From NCBI RefSeq assembly GCF_002803845.1, contig NZ_CP024985.1, positions 8,071,501 to 8,135,500 of the forward strand: a stretch of 64,000 bases of DNA, in the 5' to 3' direction. This DNA is from Streptomyces lavendulae subsp. lavendulae. Its GTDB lineage: Bacteria; Actinomycetota; Actinomycetes; Streptomycetales; Streptomycetaceae. The notes beneath the pieces were generated by a model that was not told where the DNA came from, did no database searches, and worked only from the letters and a program-made list of their open reading frames with translations. This document shows, piece after piece, positions 25,771 to 34,398 of the stretch (position 1 is its first letter; each line of letters opens with the position of its first letter). The translations under genes and the position numbers were made by a program.

Positions 25771-26464
25771 CATCGACGCGATCGCGGTGCTGCAGGATCC
25801 GGTGCGCCGCCGCCTCTACGAGTACGTGGCGGCGCAGGGCCGGGAAGTGGGCCGCAACGAGGCCGCCGAGGCGGCGGGGGTGGCGCGCACGCTCGCCGCG
25901 CACCACCTGGACAAGCTGACGGAGGCGGGGCTGCTGGAGAGTGGCAGCCGCCGGCTGACGGGCCGTTCGGGGCCGGGGGCCGGCCGTCCCGCCAAGGTGT
26001 ACACGCGGTCGCCGGCCGAGCGGTCGGTGTCGCTGCCCGCCCGCGACTACCGCACCGCCGCCGAACTGCTGGCCGAAGCAGCCGAACAGGCCGGGCTGGA
26101 CGCCGCGCTGTGCGCGGCCGCGCGCCGTCGGGGCGAGGCCCTGAGGGGGCCGGGTGCGGGGCCCTGCGGCAGCCTGCGGGAGGCCGTCGAGATGCTGGCC
26201 GCCCGCGGCTACGAACCGCACCTCGAAGGCGCCGGCGTCGCCGAGGAGCCGTCCGGGGACGCCCGGGCCGCGAGCGTCGTCCTCCGTATGCGCAACTGCC
26301 CGTTCCATGCCGTGGCCGAACGGTTCCCGCCCCTCGTCTGCGGTATGAACCTCGCGCTGCTGGAGGGGTTCCTCGGTACGGACGGTCCCGTCCGTGCGCG
26401 GATGGACGCCCGGCCGGGAGAGTGCTGCGTGGTGGTCCAGGATTCTAAAAGCAATGATCGTTGA
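25763..26464 (+). CDS. SufR-like helix-turn-helix regulator
   Basis: 233 residues. Winged helix from about 5 to 75 (VLQDPVRRRLYEYVAAQGRE; AAGVARTLAAHHLDKLTEAG), followed by a variable middle and a C-terminal domain with NCPFHAVAERFPPLVCGMNL and, 27 residues later, GECC. This Cys layout (C-x13-C, then C) is like the iron-sulfur ligands of SufR regulators. It may therefore sense iron or redox state, but a fourth ligand is not certain. The next gene (DUF3291) follows by 32 bases on the same strand and is the likely target along with itself. Confidence 0.8.
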   Translation: MKDIDAIAVLQDPVRRRLYEYVAAQGREVGRNEAAEAAGVARTLAAHHLDKLTEAGLLESGSRRLTGRSGPGAGRPAKVYTRSPAERSVSLPARDYRTAAELLAEAAEQAGLDAALCAAARRRGEALRGPGAGPCGSLREAVEMLAARGYEPHLEGAGVAEEPSGDARAASVVLRMRNCPFHAVAERFPPLVCGMNLALLEGFLGTDGPVRARMDARPGECCVVVQDSKSNDR

Positions 26465-26496
26465 CATAGAAGAGAGGGGCATGCTGAGATGAGGCC

Positions 26497-27036
26497 ATGA
26501 CCGCATCCGCGCCTGCCGCCCACCTGGCCCAGCTCAACGTCGCCACGCTCCGCCACCCGCTCGACGACCCGCGCATCGCGCCGTTCGTCGAGCTGATCGA
26601 TCCGGTCAATGCCTCTGCCGACGGCGCGCCCGGCTTCGTTTGGCGGCTCACGGAGGACGGCGAGGCCGACGCCACCGGCCTGCGTCCGGCGGGCGAGGAC
26701 GTCATCGTGACCCTGTCGGTGTGGGAGACCCGGGAGGCTCTCTGGGAGTTCGTCTACCGCAGCGGGCACCTGGAGGCGATGCGGCGGCGCCGCGACTGGT
26801 TCGAACGGCACGTCGAGGCGCACCTGGTGCTCTGGTGGATCCCCGCCGGTCACCTGCCGACCATCGGCGAGGCGCTGGAGAGGCTGGCGGACCTGCGCGC
26901 CGACGGGCCCTCCCCGCACGCGTTCACCTTCGTCTCCTCCTACACCGCCGCCGAGGCCGCCGGGCACCCACGGCCCGCCTGCGTGCCCTCCGAAGCCAGG
27001 ACCGCGAGCCCCGTCGAACCGGCCGTCGCCTCCTGA
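26497..27036 (+). CDS. DUF3291 protein
   Basis: 179 residues. HLAQLNVATLRHPLDDPRIA and FVWRLTEDGEADATG at the start, then VYRSGHLEAMRRRRDWFE and LVLWWIPAGHLPTIGEALER: this is the DUF3291 pattern, a ferredoxin-like alpha/beta-barrel fold related to antibiotic-monooxygenase-type domains. Function of the family is not established. The gene sits directly behind the SufR-like regulator. Confidence 0.82.
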   Translation: MTASAPAAHLAQLNVATLRHPLDDPRIAPFVELIDPVNASADGAPGFVWRLTEDGEADATGLRPAGEDVIVTLSVWETREALWEFVYRSGHLEAMRRRRDWFERHVEAHLVLWWIPAGHLPTIGEALERLADLRADGPSPHAFTFVSSYTAAEAAGHPRPACVPSEARTASPVEPAVAS

Positions 27037-27067
27037 CGCACGAACCCCGCCGCGCCGGCCACTCGCG

Positions 27068-28108
27068 TCACGGACGCCCCGTCCGCACCCCGCCGTCGAA
27101 GCCGAACGTCCGCTCCCGGCCACCTTCGGCGGACAGGAAGTCCCGGAACACCCGTGCGGAGCGCGGGTTGTGGGTGCACTGCCACACGCCGTGCGGGCAG
27201 TAGTCGGTGATGCTGTGGTAGAGCGGCCGGTGCTCCCGGATCCACTCCAGCATGCGCCCCATGTACTCGGGGTTGTCGCCGTTGCGGAACAGCCCCCACT
27301 CGGGGTACGAGATCGGCTTCCCGTGCGCCCGCGCGAAGTCGACCTGCTGCTGGAGGCCGTAGGGCTGGGTCACCTGCTCGTCGAAGCTGTCGCCGGGCGG
27401 CTGGTCGTAGCTGTCCATGCCGATGACGTCCACCACGTCGTCACCGGGGTAGCACTTGGTCCAGGCGATCGCGTCGACGCCGCGGTTGGGGGCGAAGTCG
27501 AAACGGAACCGCTGGCCCTCCACGGAACGCATGGCGGCCGTGATGCGTCGCCAGTACCTCTTCCAGTTCTCGGGGTCGGGCCGGCAGCGGTGGGTGTAGT
27601 CGAAGCCGTTCATCTCCCAGCCGAGCACGATCACCGTGTCCGGCACCCCGAGGGCGACCAGACGCCTGGCCAGCCGCCGGAAGTGGTGGTCGTACTCGCC
27701 GCGGGCGCCGGAGCGGATCAGCTCGGCGACCCGGGCGTCGGGGACGCCGCGCTCGTTGTGGTCCAGCATGGGCACGTTCAGCACGAACAACCGGTCGGCC
27801 CTCGCCCTGCGCCACCGCGCCCAGCTGCGCAGGGAATCGGGGGCGCCCTCGATGTTGGCCCACGTGTCGCCGGGCAGGTAGGTGTGGCCCGCGCGCAGCT
27901 CGGTGCCCCCTAGCCAGCGCGACAGCTCCTGCATCCTCTCGACGCCGGGCGTGCCGTAATGGAGGTAGGCGCCCACCGCGACCCCGTTCCCGCCGTCGCC
28001 GTCGGGCCTCGCGCGCGGCGGCGTCGTGAGGGCGACCCCGGTGACGAGCAGGCCGGCGGCGATCGCACTGGTGCAGGCGCCCGCCAGCCGGCGGCCTCGA
28101 CGGGACAT
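27068..28108 (-). CDS. Secreted GH26-like glycoside hydrolase
   Basis: 346 residues with a basic head and a hydrophobic stretch (CTSAIAAGLLVTGVALT), i.e. a signal peptide or anchor. The catalytic barrel has VIVLGWEMNGFDYTH, where the Glu would be acid/base, and KPISYPEWGLFRNGDN, where the Glu would be nucleophile, as in beta-mannanases and related enzymes of family GH26. Polysaccharide cleavage outside the cell is likely; mannan is only the family default. It converges with the DUF3291 gene. Confidence 0.8.
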   Translation of the reverse strand: MSRRGRRLAGACTSAIAAGLLVTGVALTTPPRARPDGDGGNGVAVGAYLHYGTPGVERMQELSRWLGGTELRAGHTYLPGDTWANIEGAPDSLRSWARWRRARADRLFVLNVPMLDHNERGVPDARVAELIRSGARGEYDHHFRRLARRLVALGVPDTVIVLGWEMNGFDYTHRCRPDPENWKRYWRRITAAMRSVEGQRFRFDFAPNRGVDAIAWTKCYPGDDVVDVIGMDSYDQPPGDSFDEQVTQPYGLQQQVDFARAHGKPISYPEWGLFRNGDNPEYMGRMLEWIREHRPLYHSITDYCPHGVWQCTHNPRSARVFRDFLSAEGGRERTFGFDGGVRTGRP

Positions 28109-28283
28109 GGTGCCTCCACACGCGTCGGGAACCCTGTGTCTCTGGCACCGACATTAGGCATCACATCCGACGAGCGGCCCGTCCGCAGCCCCGAAGCTGG
28201 GCCATTCGCGCCGCCCCGCCGCCGCTCCCGGGCCGACCGGGTGAAAACCGCCCACCTGTTCCGGCCCGGGCGGGCCCCGTCGG

Positions 28284-28821
28284 CTACGGGCCGTGCGCCG
28301 CGCCGCCCAGGGGGAGCCGCGCGGGCAGGAGGTAGCCGCCGTCCGGGGTGGGCCCGTGGGAAAGGGCGCCGCCCAGCTGCTCGGCGCGTTCCCTCACCCC
28401 GATCGGTCCGTGCCGCGCACTCGGCAGCCCCAGGGCGGGGTGCCGGCCGACGGTGTTGGCGACCGTCACCTCGACGGCGGTCCCGCTCCGGTGGAAGGCC
28501 ACCTCGACGGCCGAACCCGGTGCGTGCTTGCGCACGTTGGTCAGGGCCTCCCGGACGGTCCGGTAGGCGGCGCGCTGCACGGCGGGTCCCGCGTCGCGGG
28601 GGACCTGACCCGTCAGGGTGACGTCCAGTCCGCTGTCCGCCATCAGGCGGTCGAGCCCGTCCAGACCCGGCTGCGGGCCCCGCCCGGTGTCGGAGCCGGT
28701 ATCGGGGCCGTCCGGGGCCCGCAGCACGCCCGCCATGTGGCGCAGCTCGTCCAGGGTGGCCGCGCTCAGGGTGCGGATGGTCCGGGCGGCCTCGGGCCCG
28801 GAGGCCCTCCGGGACGCTGGA
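28284..28821 (-). pseudogene. Sensor histidine kinase, 5'-truncated
   Basis: The frame carries only the end of a NarL-type (HisKA_3) kinase: TIRTLSAATLDELRHMAGVL, AAYRTVREALTNVRKHAPGS (N box of the HATPase domain) and PIGVRERAEQLGGALSHGPT with the final G-rich lid. The sensor, the phosphorylated His and the first half of the dimerisation domain are missing. The break coincides exactly with the end of the macro-ART fusion gene at 28822. No response regulator gene is nearby. Confidence 0.75.
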
Positions 28822-31158
28822 TCAGGACACCACGGGGGCGGCGTCCACCTCGGTCAGCCTGACCGTGCACAGCCCGCCGCGCTCGCTCTTCACGTCCGTC
28901 ACCTTGAGCTGGGTGCCCGGCGTGAGGATGTACTCCTCCTCACCGGTGAAGGCGGAGAACTTCCTGATCCCGACTGCGTGGGCGGGCGTCACCTCGAAGA
29001 GCGTCCGCTTGCCGCGGCTGCCCAGGAAGGACCGGGCCACGTTCAGCTCGGAGGTGCACGAGGACACACCCCACCAGGTGATCGTCCGCCCCACCGGGTA
29101 CTGCGCCCGAAGGTCCAGCGACACGCCGCGCCACAGCGGCTGCGTGTGCGCGGGCAGCCCCGACACCGCCGAGAACAGCAGCCGCAGGTAGGGGAGGTAG
29201 GGCGTGACCCGCGTGCGGTCGGGGGAGCGCAGGACCGCGTTGATCTCGCGGTAGAAGGCGGACTCGCAGGTGTAGAGGTAGAGCGCGGCGATCGCGTCGG
29301 CGGACAGGCCGCCCGGCGTCTCGTCCGCCCGCCGCTTGCCGAAGTCCCGTGAGCGTTCTATGTGCCCGGCGAGCCCGGACAGCGTCTTGGCGACCGGTGC
29401 GACGGCGTCCTGGAAGTCCATCAGCGGGGTGTCGAACACGCCGGTGATCGAGGGGAGGACCAGCCCCTCGTCCTTGACGCTGGTGAGCCGCTCCAGGTAC
29501 AGCTGGTGCAGGTTCATGGTCGATTCGATGAAGGCGCCCATGCGCGCCGCGACACCCCCGTCGGTGCCGGCCTTCCCCTCGTTCCAGCCCTTGCTCGGCA
29601 GCCAGTCGATCACATCGGCGCCCAGCGAGGCGAGGGCCTCGTTCACCAGGGCGAAGTGGTCGCCCTCGCAGAAGATGTCGCCCTGCGCCGCCGGGTTCGC
29701 GTGGTCGATGTGGCGGACCTCGACGTCCGGGTACTTCTCCTGGAGCCGCAGGACCACCCGCTTCAGGTTGCGGGCGTGCGCCCCCCACCAGGCGAACACG
29801 ATCCCACGGTCCTCCTCGGCGGCGTCCTGCTTGGCCTTGAGGATCTCCTCCACGATCCGTTCGGCGACGGGCCGCCAGAAGGCCGTGTGCTGATCGGTCC
29901 CCATCGCGCCGTCGCCGCTGGCGGTGAGCGAGGCGTTCAGCAACAGCACGCCCTGCGTGAGCATCGCCTGGAACCACTCCGGCGGCTGGACGGTGTCCCG
30001 CTCCTTCAGCAGCGCGCGGACGTCGGCGATGGGCGTCTTCTTGGCGATGCCGTACTTCCACATCGCCGCCGCCTTGATGATGCAGCGGATGCTGACGACC
30101 CGGCCGAACTGGCTGTCCTTCCAGTCGCTGAACGTGTTGTCGAACATGGCTATCCCGGTCGCGCTCTCCGGCCGCGGGTAGGGGTTCTGGCCGAAGGCGA
30201 CGACCTTCCACTTGTGCGGCGGGTTGGGCTTGAGCGCCTGGAAGGTCAGCTCACGGACCGGCACGACCTCGGGGCTGCGTCCCTTTCCGATGAACCGGTC
30301 GGCGTCCGGCAACGCCTCGATGACGGGCTTCAGGAGCGGAAGCCAGGGCTCACCGCCACCTTCGAAGAGTTCGGTGAGGGCCAGGGGGTCGGTCGCGTCG
30401 GTCACGGGGGCGGCACTCTCGTTCGTGGTGGTCGGGGCGGGGACATGGCCGGCCGGATCCGCGGCGGGCGCGGCGACGGGCGCGGGTGCGGGCGCGACTG
30501 CCTTCGGCGCGACGATGCGCACGCGCTCCTCGACGGGGGCGTTCTCGATGTCGCCCAGCTGCGCGAGGATCGTGGCGCGCAACTCGTCGTCGTCCTCGAA
30601 CCAGTGGTCGTGGAAGAGCGTGTAGCCGGTCCACATGAGGTTGGCGCACACCCTGGCCGGGACCCTGCCGGTCTGCGCACCCATCCCGACCAGCGCCACG
30701 GAGCGGATGCTGCCCGGCACCAGCCGGTTCTGCCGGTGCACGGCCTGGAACGCGGCGGCGCACGCCAGCGCCACGTTCAGCGTGGCACTCACGTTCTGCG
30801 AGGACGCCACCATGGTCGGCGTCGATATCAGGTACCGGGGGACGGTCGCCCCCGACGGGACGCAGACCGCGCTGCCCACCGGGAGGGCCCCGGAGAAGCG
30901 GTCACGGATCGCGCGCTGCACGCGCAGCTGGATACCGGATCCGAGGTGACGCTTGATGGCGGCGTCGACCCCGCCGTCCATCCGGCCCCGGGAGTTCGTC
31001 GGGGTGACCCAGGCGTCGACGTCCTCGTCGAGGATCGACCCCCTGCGGATCTCGATGCCGGGCGTGTCCGCGAACGCCGCCCGCCATGCCTCCACGACGC
31101 GCTCGTTCACGTCCGTCAGCACCACCCTCAGCGCGGGCTGAACACTGCTCTCGGTCAT
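28822..31158 (-). CDS. Macro domain - UDG-like - ADP-ribosyltransferase fusion protein
   Basis: 778 residues with three domains. (1) Macro domain, about 1-200: VTPTNSRGRMDGGVDAAIKR (51-70) is the ADP-ribose-binding loop, and VGMGAQTGRVP (157-167) the second loop. (2) Pro/Ala linker 217-262. (3) Uracil-DNA-glycosylase fold, about 265-530: AFGQNPYPRP (321-330) replaces the family-1 motif GQDPYH, with Asn for the catalytic Asp; TQGVLLLNASLTA, FAWWGAHARNLKR and a motif-B-like DHANPAAQ (485-492) follow. (4) C-terminal R-S-E ADP-ribosyltransferase, about 540-778: LWRG (R677), SSCTS (699-703), EEEY (E740, E742). It could both add and remove or read ADP-ribose, perhaps on DNA; this is inference. AGGAG lies seven bases before the ATG. 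Confidence 0.88.
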   Translation of the reverse strand: MTESSVQPALRVVLTDVNERVVEAWRAAFADTPGIEIRRGSILDEDVDAWVTPTNSRGRMDGGVDAAIKRHLGSGIQLRVQRAIRDRFSGALPVGSAVCVPSGATVPRYLISTPTMVASSQNVSATLNVALACAAAFQAVHRQNRLVPGSIRSVALVGMGAQTGRVPARVCANLMWTGYTLFHDHWFEDDDELRATILAQLGDIENAPVEERVRIVAPKAVAPAPAPVAAPAADPAGHVPAPTTTNESAAPVTDATDPLALTELFEGGGEPWLPLLKPVIEALPDADRFIGKGRSPEVVPVRELTFQALKPNPPHKWKVVAFGQNPYPRPESATGIAMFDNTFSDWKDSQFGRVVSIRCIIKAAAMWKYGIAKKTPIADVRALLKERDTVQPPEWFQAMLTQGVLLLNASLTASGDGAMGTDQHTAFWRPVAERIVEEILKAKQDAAEEDRGIVFAWWGAHARNLKRVVLRLQEKYPDVEVRHIDHANPAAQGDIFCEGDHFALVNEALASLGADVIDWLPSKGWNEGKAGTDGGVAARMGAFIESTMNLHQLYLERLTSVKDEGLVLPSITGVFDTPLMDFQDAVAPVAKTLSGLAGHIERSRDFGKRRADETPGGLSADAIAALYLYTCESAFYREINAVLRSPDRTRVTPYLPYLRLLFSAVSGLPAHTQPLWRGVSLDLRAQYPVGRTITWWGVSSCTSELNVARSFLGSRGKRTLFEVTPAHAVGIRKFSAFTGEEEYILTPGTQLKVTDVKSERGGLCTVRLTEVDAAPVVS

Positions 31159-31253
31159 CGTCCACTCCTGTCGGGAAACGGTCCCTTGCAACACCCCGAA
31201 CGTAACCCCCGCCACTGACAACGGCGCCCGCCGAAGTGGAGGGTGACCAGCCG

Positions 31254-32669
31254 TCATGACTCCGGAGCCGCGGTTGCCCCTGCCGCGCCCCGGCGCCGGA
31301 CCCAGGTCATCACGAGCACGAGGGAAACCGCCGCCCCGTACGCGACGTTGCTCAGCCACGGCCGGAAGTCCAGCGTGGGGGCGAGGACGTAGACGGCGGC
31401 GCCCGCGAGGGGGATGCCGAGCCATTCCCAGCGTCCGTCCAGGGCGACGAGGGCGATCAGCAGCAGCGCGTACCAGGAGTAGCCGGGGGTGAGGAGGGCG
31501 AAGGACCAGCCGGTGACCAGGAGGGCGCCGCTCCAGGGGCGCCGCGGGTCCCCGTACCGCATCACGTACAGGGACACGGCCGCGACGACGGCGACCAGTA
31601 CGGGGAAGGCCCAGGTGTCGGGCAGGACCAGGCGCAGGAGTGAGTAGCGGGATCCGGCCGAGGCGTCGTCGTAGCCCTCTTCCTCCACGTAGCCGCCGAG
31701 GTAGCCGAAGACCGAGCCGTGCGAGAGCAGGACGTACGGCAGGTAGGAGAGGACGACGAAGGCAGCGGCGGGCAGCAGTACGGCGGCCGCGTCGCGGACG
31801 CGCCGGACGCCGGACAGCGCCCCGGGGAGGACGACGGCCGGCATCAGCTTCGTGGCGACGGCGGCGCCGATCAGCACCCCGCCCGCGGCCCGCCGGGTCA
31901 GGGCCCGCGAGGCGACGAGGCCGAGCCCGGCGACCGCGAGGAGCACACCCAGGACGTCGACGTGCGCGTTGTTCACCGCTTCCAGGGGCACGGCCGGGCA
32001 CCAGGCCCAGTACGCGGCCTTGCGGAGGTCGTCGCCACGCCGCCGCAGGATCAGCAGGAGGACGCCCGTGACGCCGAGGGAGATCAGGGCGGCGCCGATC
32101 TGGAGCGGCTTGTGCCGGGCACCGGAGGGGGAGAGGGCGTCGACGGCCAGGAAGTACGCCTCGGCGACGGGCGGGTAGATGGTGTGGACGGCGGGCCTGT
32201 TGATGCGCGTGCAGTGGGCCGTGCCGCCGGTGCGGGGGAGCGGGGCCAGGTCGGGGCCCTTGCAGGCGGCGCCGGAGGGGAAGAGCCAGGGGTCGCGCAG
32301 CCGGACGAGCGCCGGGTCCTGCGGGGTGTGGTCGTAGGGGGAGACGCCGGCGGACTGGACGCGGCCGTCCCAGGCGTAGCGGTAGGAGTCGGTGCTGGTC
32401 CGCGGCGGCCCCGGCAGTCCCGTCACCGTGACGGCCACGGCCCCCGCGGCGACCAGCCACGCGACGCGGCGGGCCGGGACCCGGCGCAGTGCGAGCAGGG
32501 CGACGGCGAAGAGCGCCCAGCAGGCCGCGTACCACCCGAAGAGCCCGACGGGATCGCTGAAGTAGCCCCCGTACCCGACGGTGCGGGCGAGGACCGTCGT
32601 GAGCGCGGCGAGGGCGAGGGCGGTGGTCACCAGCGCGGTACGAGGGGTGACGGCGGTAAGGGGTTTCAC
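31254..32669 (-). CDS. Polytopic glycosyltransferase (GT87/GT-C mannosyltransferase type)
   Basis: 471 residues with about a dozen membrane segments. After the first two helices a periplasmic loop has TSTDSYRYAWDGRVQSAGVS, where the acidic residues after a helix match the GT-C catalytic site that uses polyprenyl-phosphate sugars. AVNNAHVDVLGVLLAVAGLG and AAVATKLMPAVVLPGAL are typical of the GT87/DUF2029 group. It likely transfers mannose or a similar sugar to lipid or protein outside the membrane. GTG start; weak ribosome site. The stop is 95 bases upstream of the macro-ART start, so co-transcription is possible. Confidence 0.85.
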   Translation of the reverse strand: MKPLTAVTPRTALVTTALALAALTTVLARTVGYGGYFSDPVGLFGWYAACWALFAVALLALRRVPARRVAWLVAAGAVAVTVTGLPGPPRTSTDSYRYAWDGRVQSAGVSPYDHTPQDPALVRLRDPWLFPSGAACKGPDLAPLPRTGGTAHCTRINRPAVHTIYPPVAEAYFLAVDALSPSGARHKPLQIGAALISLGVTGVLLLILRRRGDDLRKAAYWAWCPAVPLEAVNNAHVDVLGVLLAVAGLGLVASRALTRRAAGGVLIGAAVATKLMPAVVLPGALSGVRRVRDAAAVLLPAAAFVVLSYLPYVLLSHGSVFGYLGGYVEEEGYDDASAGSRYSLLRLVLPDTWAFPVLVAVVAAVSLYVMRYGDPRRPWSGALLVTGWSFALLTPGYSWYALLLIALVALDGRWEWLGIPLAGAAVYVLAPTLDFRPWLSNVAYGAAVSLVLVMTWVRRRGAAGATAAPES

Positions 32670-32783
32670 CTGGGGAATCGTTCCAGGGACCAGCCCCTGC
32701 GCGGACCGTGCCACAGGGGACGTCCGTGTTTCGTAAGGTGTTCCGCCGGCCCGCGAGGGCCTCGGCGGGGGTGTGATGGGGGC

Positions 32784-33926
32784 ATGCGTTTCACCTTGCC
32801 CTCCCGGCCCCCCGTCACCTTCAAGGCGCGCCTGCACGATGCCCGTACCGCGACCGCCATAGGCCGCTGGCTGGGCCTGGCCATGGCCGTCTGCTTCGCG
32901 ACCGGCGTACTCAGCCACTACCTCCAGCACCCGCCGGGATGGCTGGCCGACCGGCTGCCGAGCCGCCCGTACTGGGGCTACCGCCTCACCCAGGGGCTGC
33001 ACGTGGCGTCCGGCATCGCCGCGGTCCCGCTGCTGCTCGCCAAACTGTGGGCGGTCTACCCGCGGTTGTTCGCCTGGCCCCCGGTGCGGTCGGCGCTCCA
33101 CGCGCTGGAGCGGATCTCCGTCGCCGTGCTCGTCGCCGCCGGACTGTTCGAACTGTTCACCGGCCTGCTGAACACCTTTCAGTGGTACCCCTGGCCCTTC
33201 AACTTCGTTCCCGTGCACTACGCGGTCGCCTGGCTCCTGCTGGGCTCGTTGATCCTGCACGTCGCGGTGCAGTGGCCGAAGATCCGGGACCACTTCACCC
33301 TCCGCTCGCCGGGCACCCTGGCGCTGCCCGAGGCCGACGGGCCGGACCGCCGGCAGCTCCTCCTCGGAGTCACGGCCGCGGTCGGAGCGGTCACCCTCAC
33401 CACGGTCGGACAGTCCGTCACCGCACTCGCACCGCTGGAACTCTTCGGCCCCCGCAGCCCCTCCCACGGGGTCCAGGGACTGCCCGTCAACCGCACCGCC
33501 ACCGCCGCGGGAGTCACCGAGGCCTCGCTGGCCGACTGGCGGCTGACCGTGGACGGACCCCGTCCGTACACCCTCACGCTGGACGGGCTGCGCGCCATGC
33601 CCCAGCACGAGGTGACCCTGCCCATCGCCTGCGTCGAGGGCTGGAGCAAGTCCGCCCACTGGACGGGGGTACGGGTACGCGACCTCCTGGAACGTGCCGG
33701 CGGTGGCCCCGGTGCGCGGGCCCGGGTGGTTTCCGTGGAAGCGGCGGGCGCCTACCGGGTGATGGAGATGGGACGGCTCTACGCCCAGGACCCGCTCACC
33801 CTGCTGGCGCTGCGGCTGAACGGCGAGGTGCTGTCCCTGGACCACGGCTACCCGGCGCGGATCATCGCCCCGAACCGGCCGGGTGTCCTGCAGACCAAGT
33901 GGGTCGGCCGACTGGAGGTCGTGTGA
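32784..33926 (+). CDS. Membrane-anchored molybdopterin-dependent oxidoreductase (copy 1)
   Basis: 380 residues. N-terminal half is a four-helix b-type-cytochrome-like membrane domain (residues 25-165) with His residues in helices (LSHYLQ, QGLHVASG, LHALER, VHYAVA, LILHV). A soluble sulfite-oxidase-like domain follows, with C283 in LPIACVEGWSKS as the expected Mo ligand and LSLDHGYPARIIAPN at the end. It probably feeds electrons between a Mo centre outside and the membrane; the substrate is unknown. The stop overlaps the next gene (TGATG). A paralog lies at 39249-40676. Confidence 0.88.
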   Translation: MRFTLPSRPPVTFKARLHDARTATAIGRWLGLAMAVCFATGVLSHYLQHPPGWLADRLPSRPYWGYRLTQGLHVASGIAAVPLLLAKLWAVYPRLFAWPPVRSALHALERISVAVLVAAGLFELFTGLLNTFQWYPWPFNFVPVHYAVAWLLLGSLILHVAVQWPKIRDHFTLRSPGTLALPEADGPDRRQLLLGVTAAVGAVTLTTVGQSVTALAPLELFGPRSPSHGVQGLPVNRTATAAGVTEASLADWRLTVDGPRPYTLTLDGLRAMPQHEVTLPIACVEGWSKSAHWTGVRVRDLLERAGGGPGARARVVSVEAAGAYRVMEMGRLYAQDPLTLLALRLNGEVLSLDHGYPARIIAPNRPGVLQTKWVGRLEVV

Positions 33927-34330
33927 TGGGTTTCCGTTACGTGCTGGGTGGGTTCGGCGCGGCCTGCGCGGCCTGGGGAGGGTGGCTGCTCTTCTCGCAG
34001 CCCGAGCCGTGGCGGATCGCCGTGTGGCTCGGGGCAGCGGTGGTGGTGCACGACGGACTCGTCGCGCCGCTCGTGATGGCGCTCGCCGTCCTCGTCGCCT
34101 TGGCGGGTCTGCGCCTGCGCGGGGTGGTGCGCGCGGCGTTGGCCGTCGCGGGCTCCCTGACCGTGATCGCCCTTCCCCCGCTGCTGCGACCCGCGGGCGT
34201 GGCCAACCCCACGGTCCTGCCGCTCGACTACCCGCGCAACTGGCTGCTCGCCATGGCGGCCATCGCGCTGCTCACCGTGGCACACGTCGGCGCCCGTGCC
34301 GCGGCGCGGCGGGTGAGGCGTCGGCACTGA
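33926..34330 (+). CDS. Small four-helix membrane protein paired with oxidoreductase copy 1
   Basis: 134 residues with four hydrophobic segments. IAVWLGAAVVVHDGLVAPLV is the conserved core, with the VHD triplet in the second helix. The ATG overlaps the stop of the Mo oxidoreductase, so it is translated with it. The paralogous module further on also has such a protein (38755-39252), sharing the VW-G-A--HD---PL pattern. A role as a subunit or assembly partner of the oxidoreductase is inferred from this repeated pairing. Confidence 0.8.
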   Translation: MGFRYVLGGFGAACAAWGGWLLFSQPEPWRIAVWLGAAVVVHDGLVAPLVMALAVLVALAGLRLRGVVRAALAVAGSLTVIALPPLLRPAGVANPTVLPLDYPRNWLLAMAAIALLTVAHVGARAAARRVRRRH

Positions 34331-34369
34331 TCGGGGCACCGCCGGGGAGAGCGGCCGGGCGCATTGTTT

Positions 34370-34386
34370 TTGAATGGTCGCTCATG
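34370..34386. promoter_or_regulatory. Candidate TetR operator, site 1
   Basis: TTGAATGGTCGCTCATG just upstream of the TetR start. It shares TTGAATG, then GCTCA at the same spacing, with the site in front of the quinone oxidoreductase gene (35038-35053). Confidence 0.5.
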
Positions 34387-34398
34387 TATTTTTCCCTC

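Noticed and set aside
31159..32535. Extension of the macro-ART frame to a much longer protein
   Set aside because: The part upstream of ATG 31158 is Arg/Pro-rich shadow of the glycosyltransferase gene; ATG 31158 has a good ribosome site.
31254..33845. Minus-strand frame extending the GT87-type gene upstream over the Mo oxidoreductase
   Set aside because: Sequence upstream of 32669 is filler and lies under a well-supported plus-strand gene.
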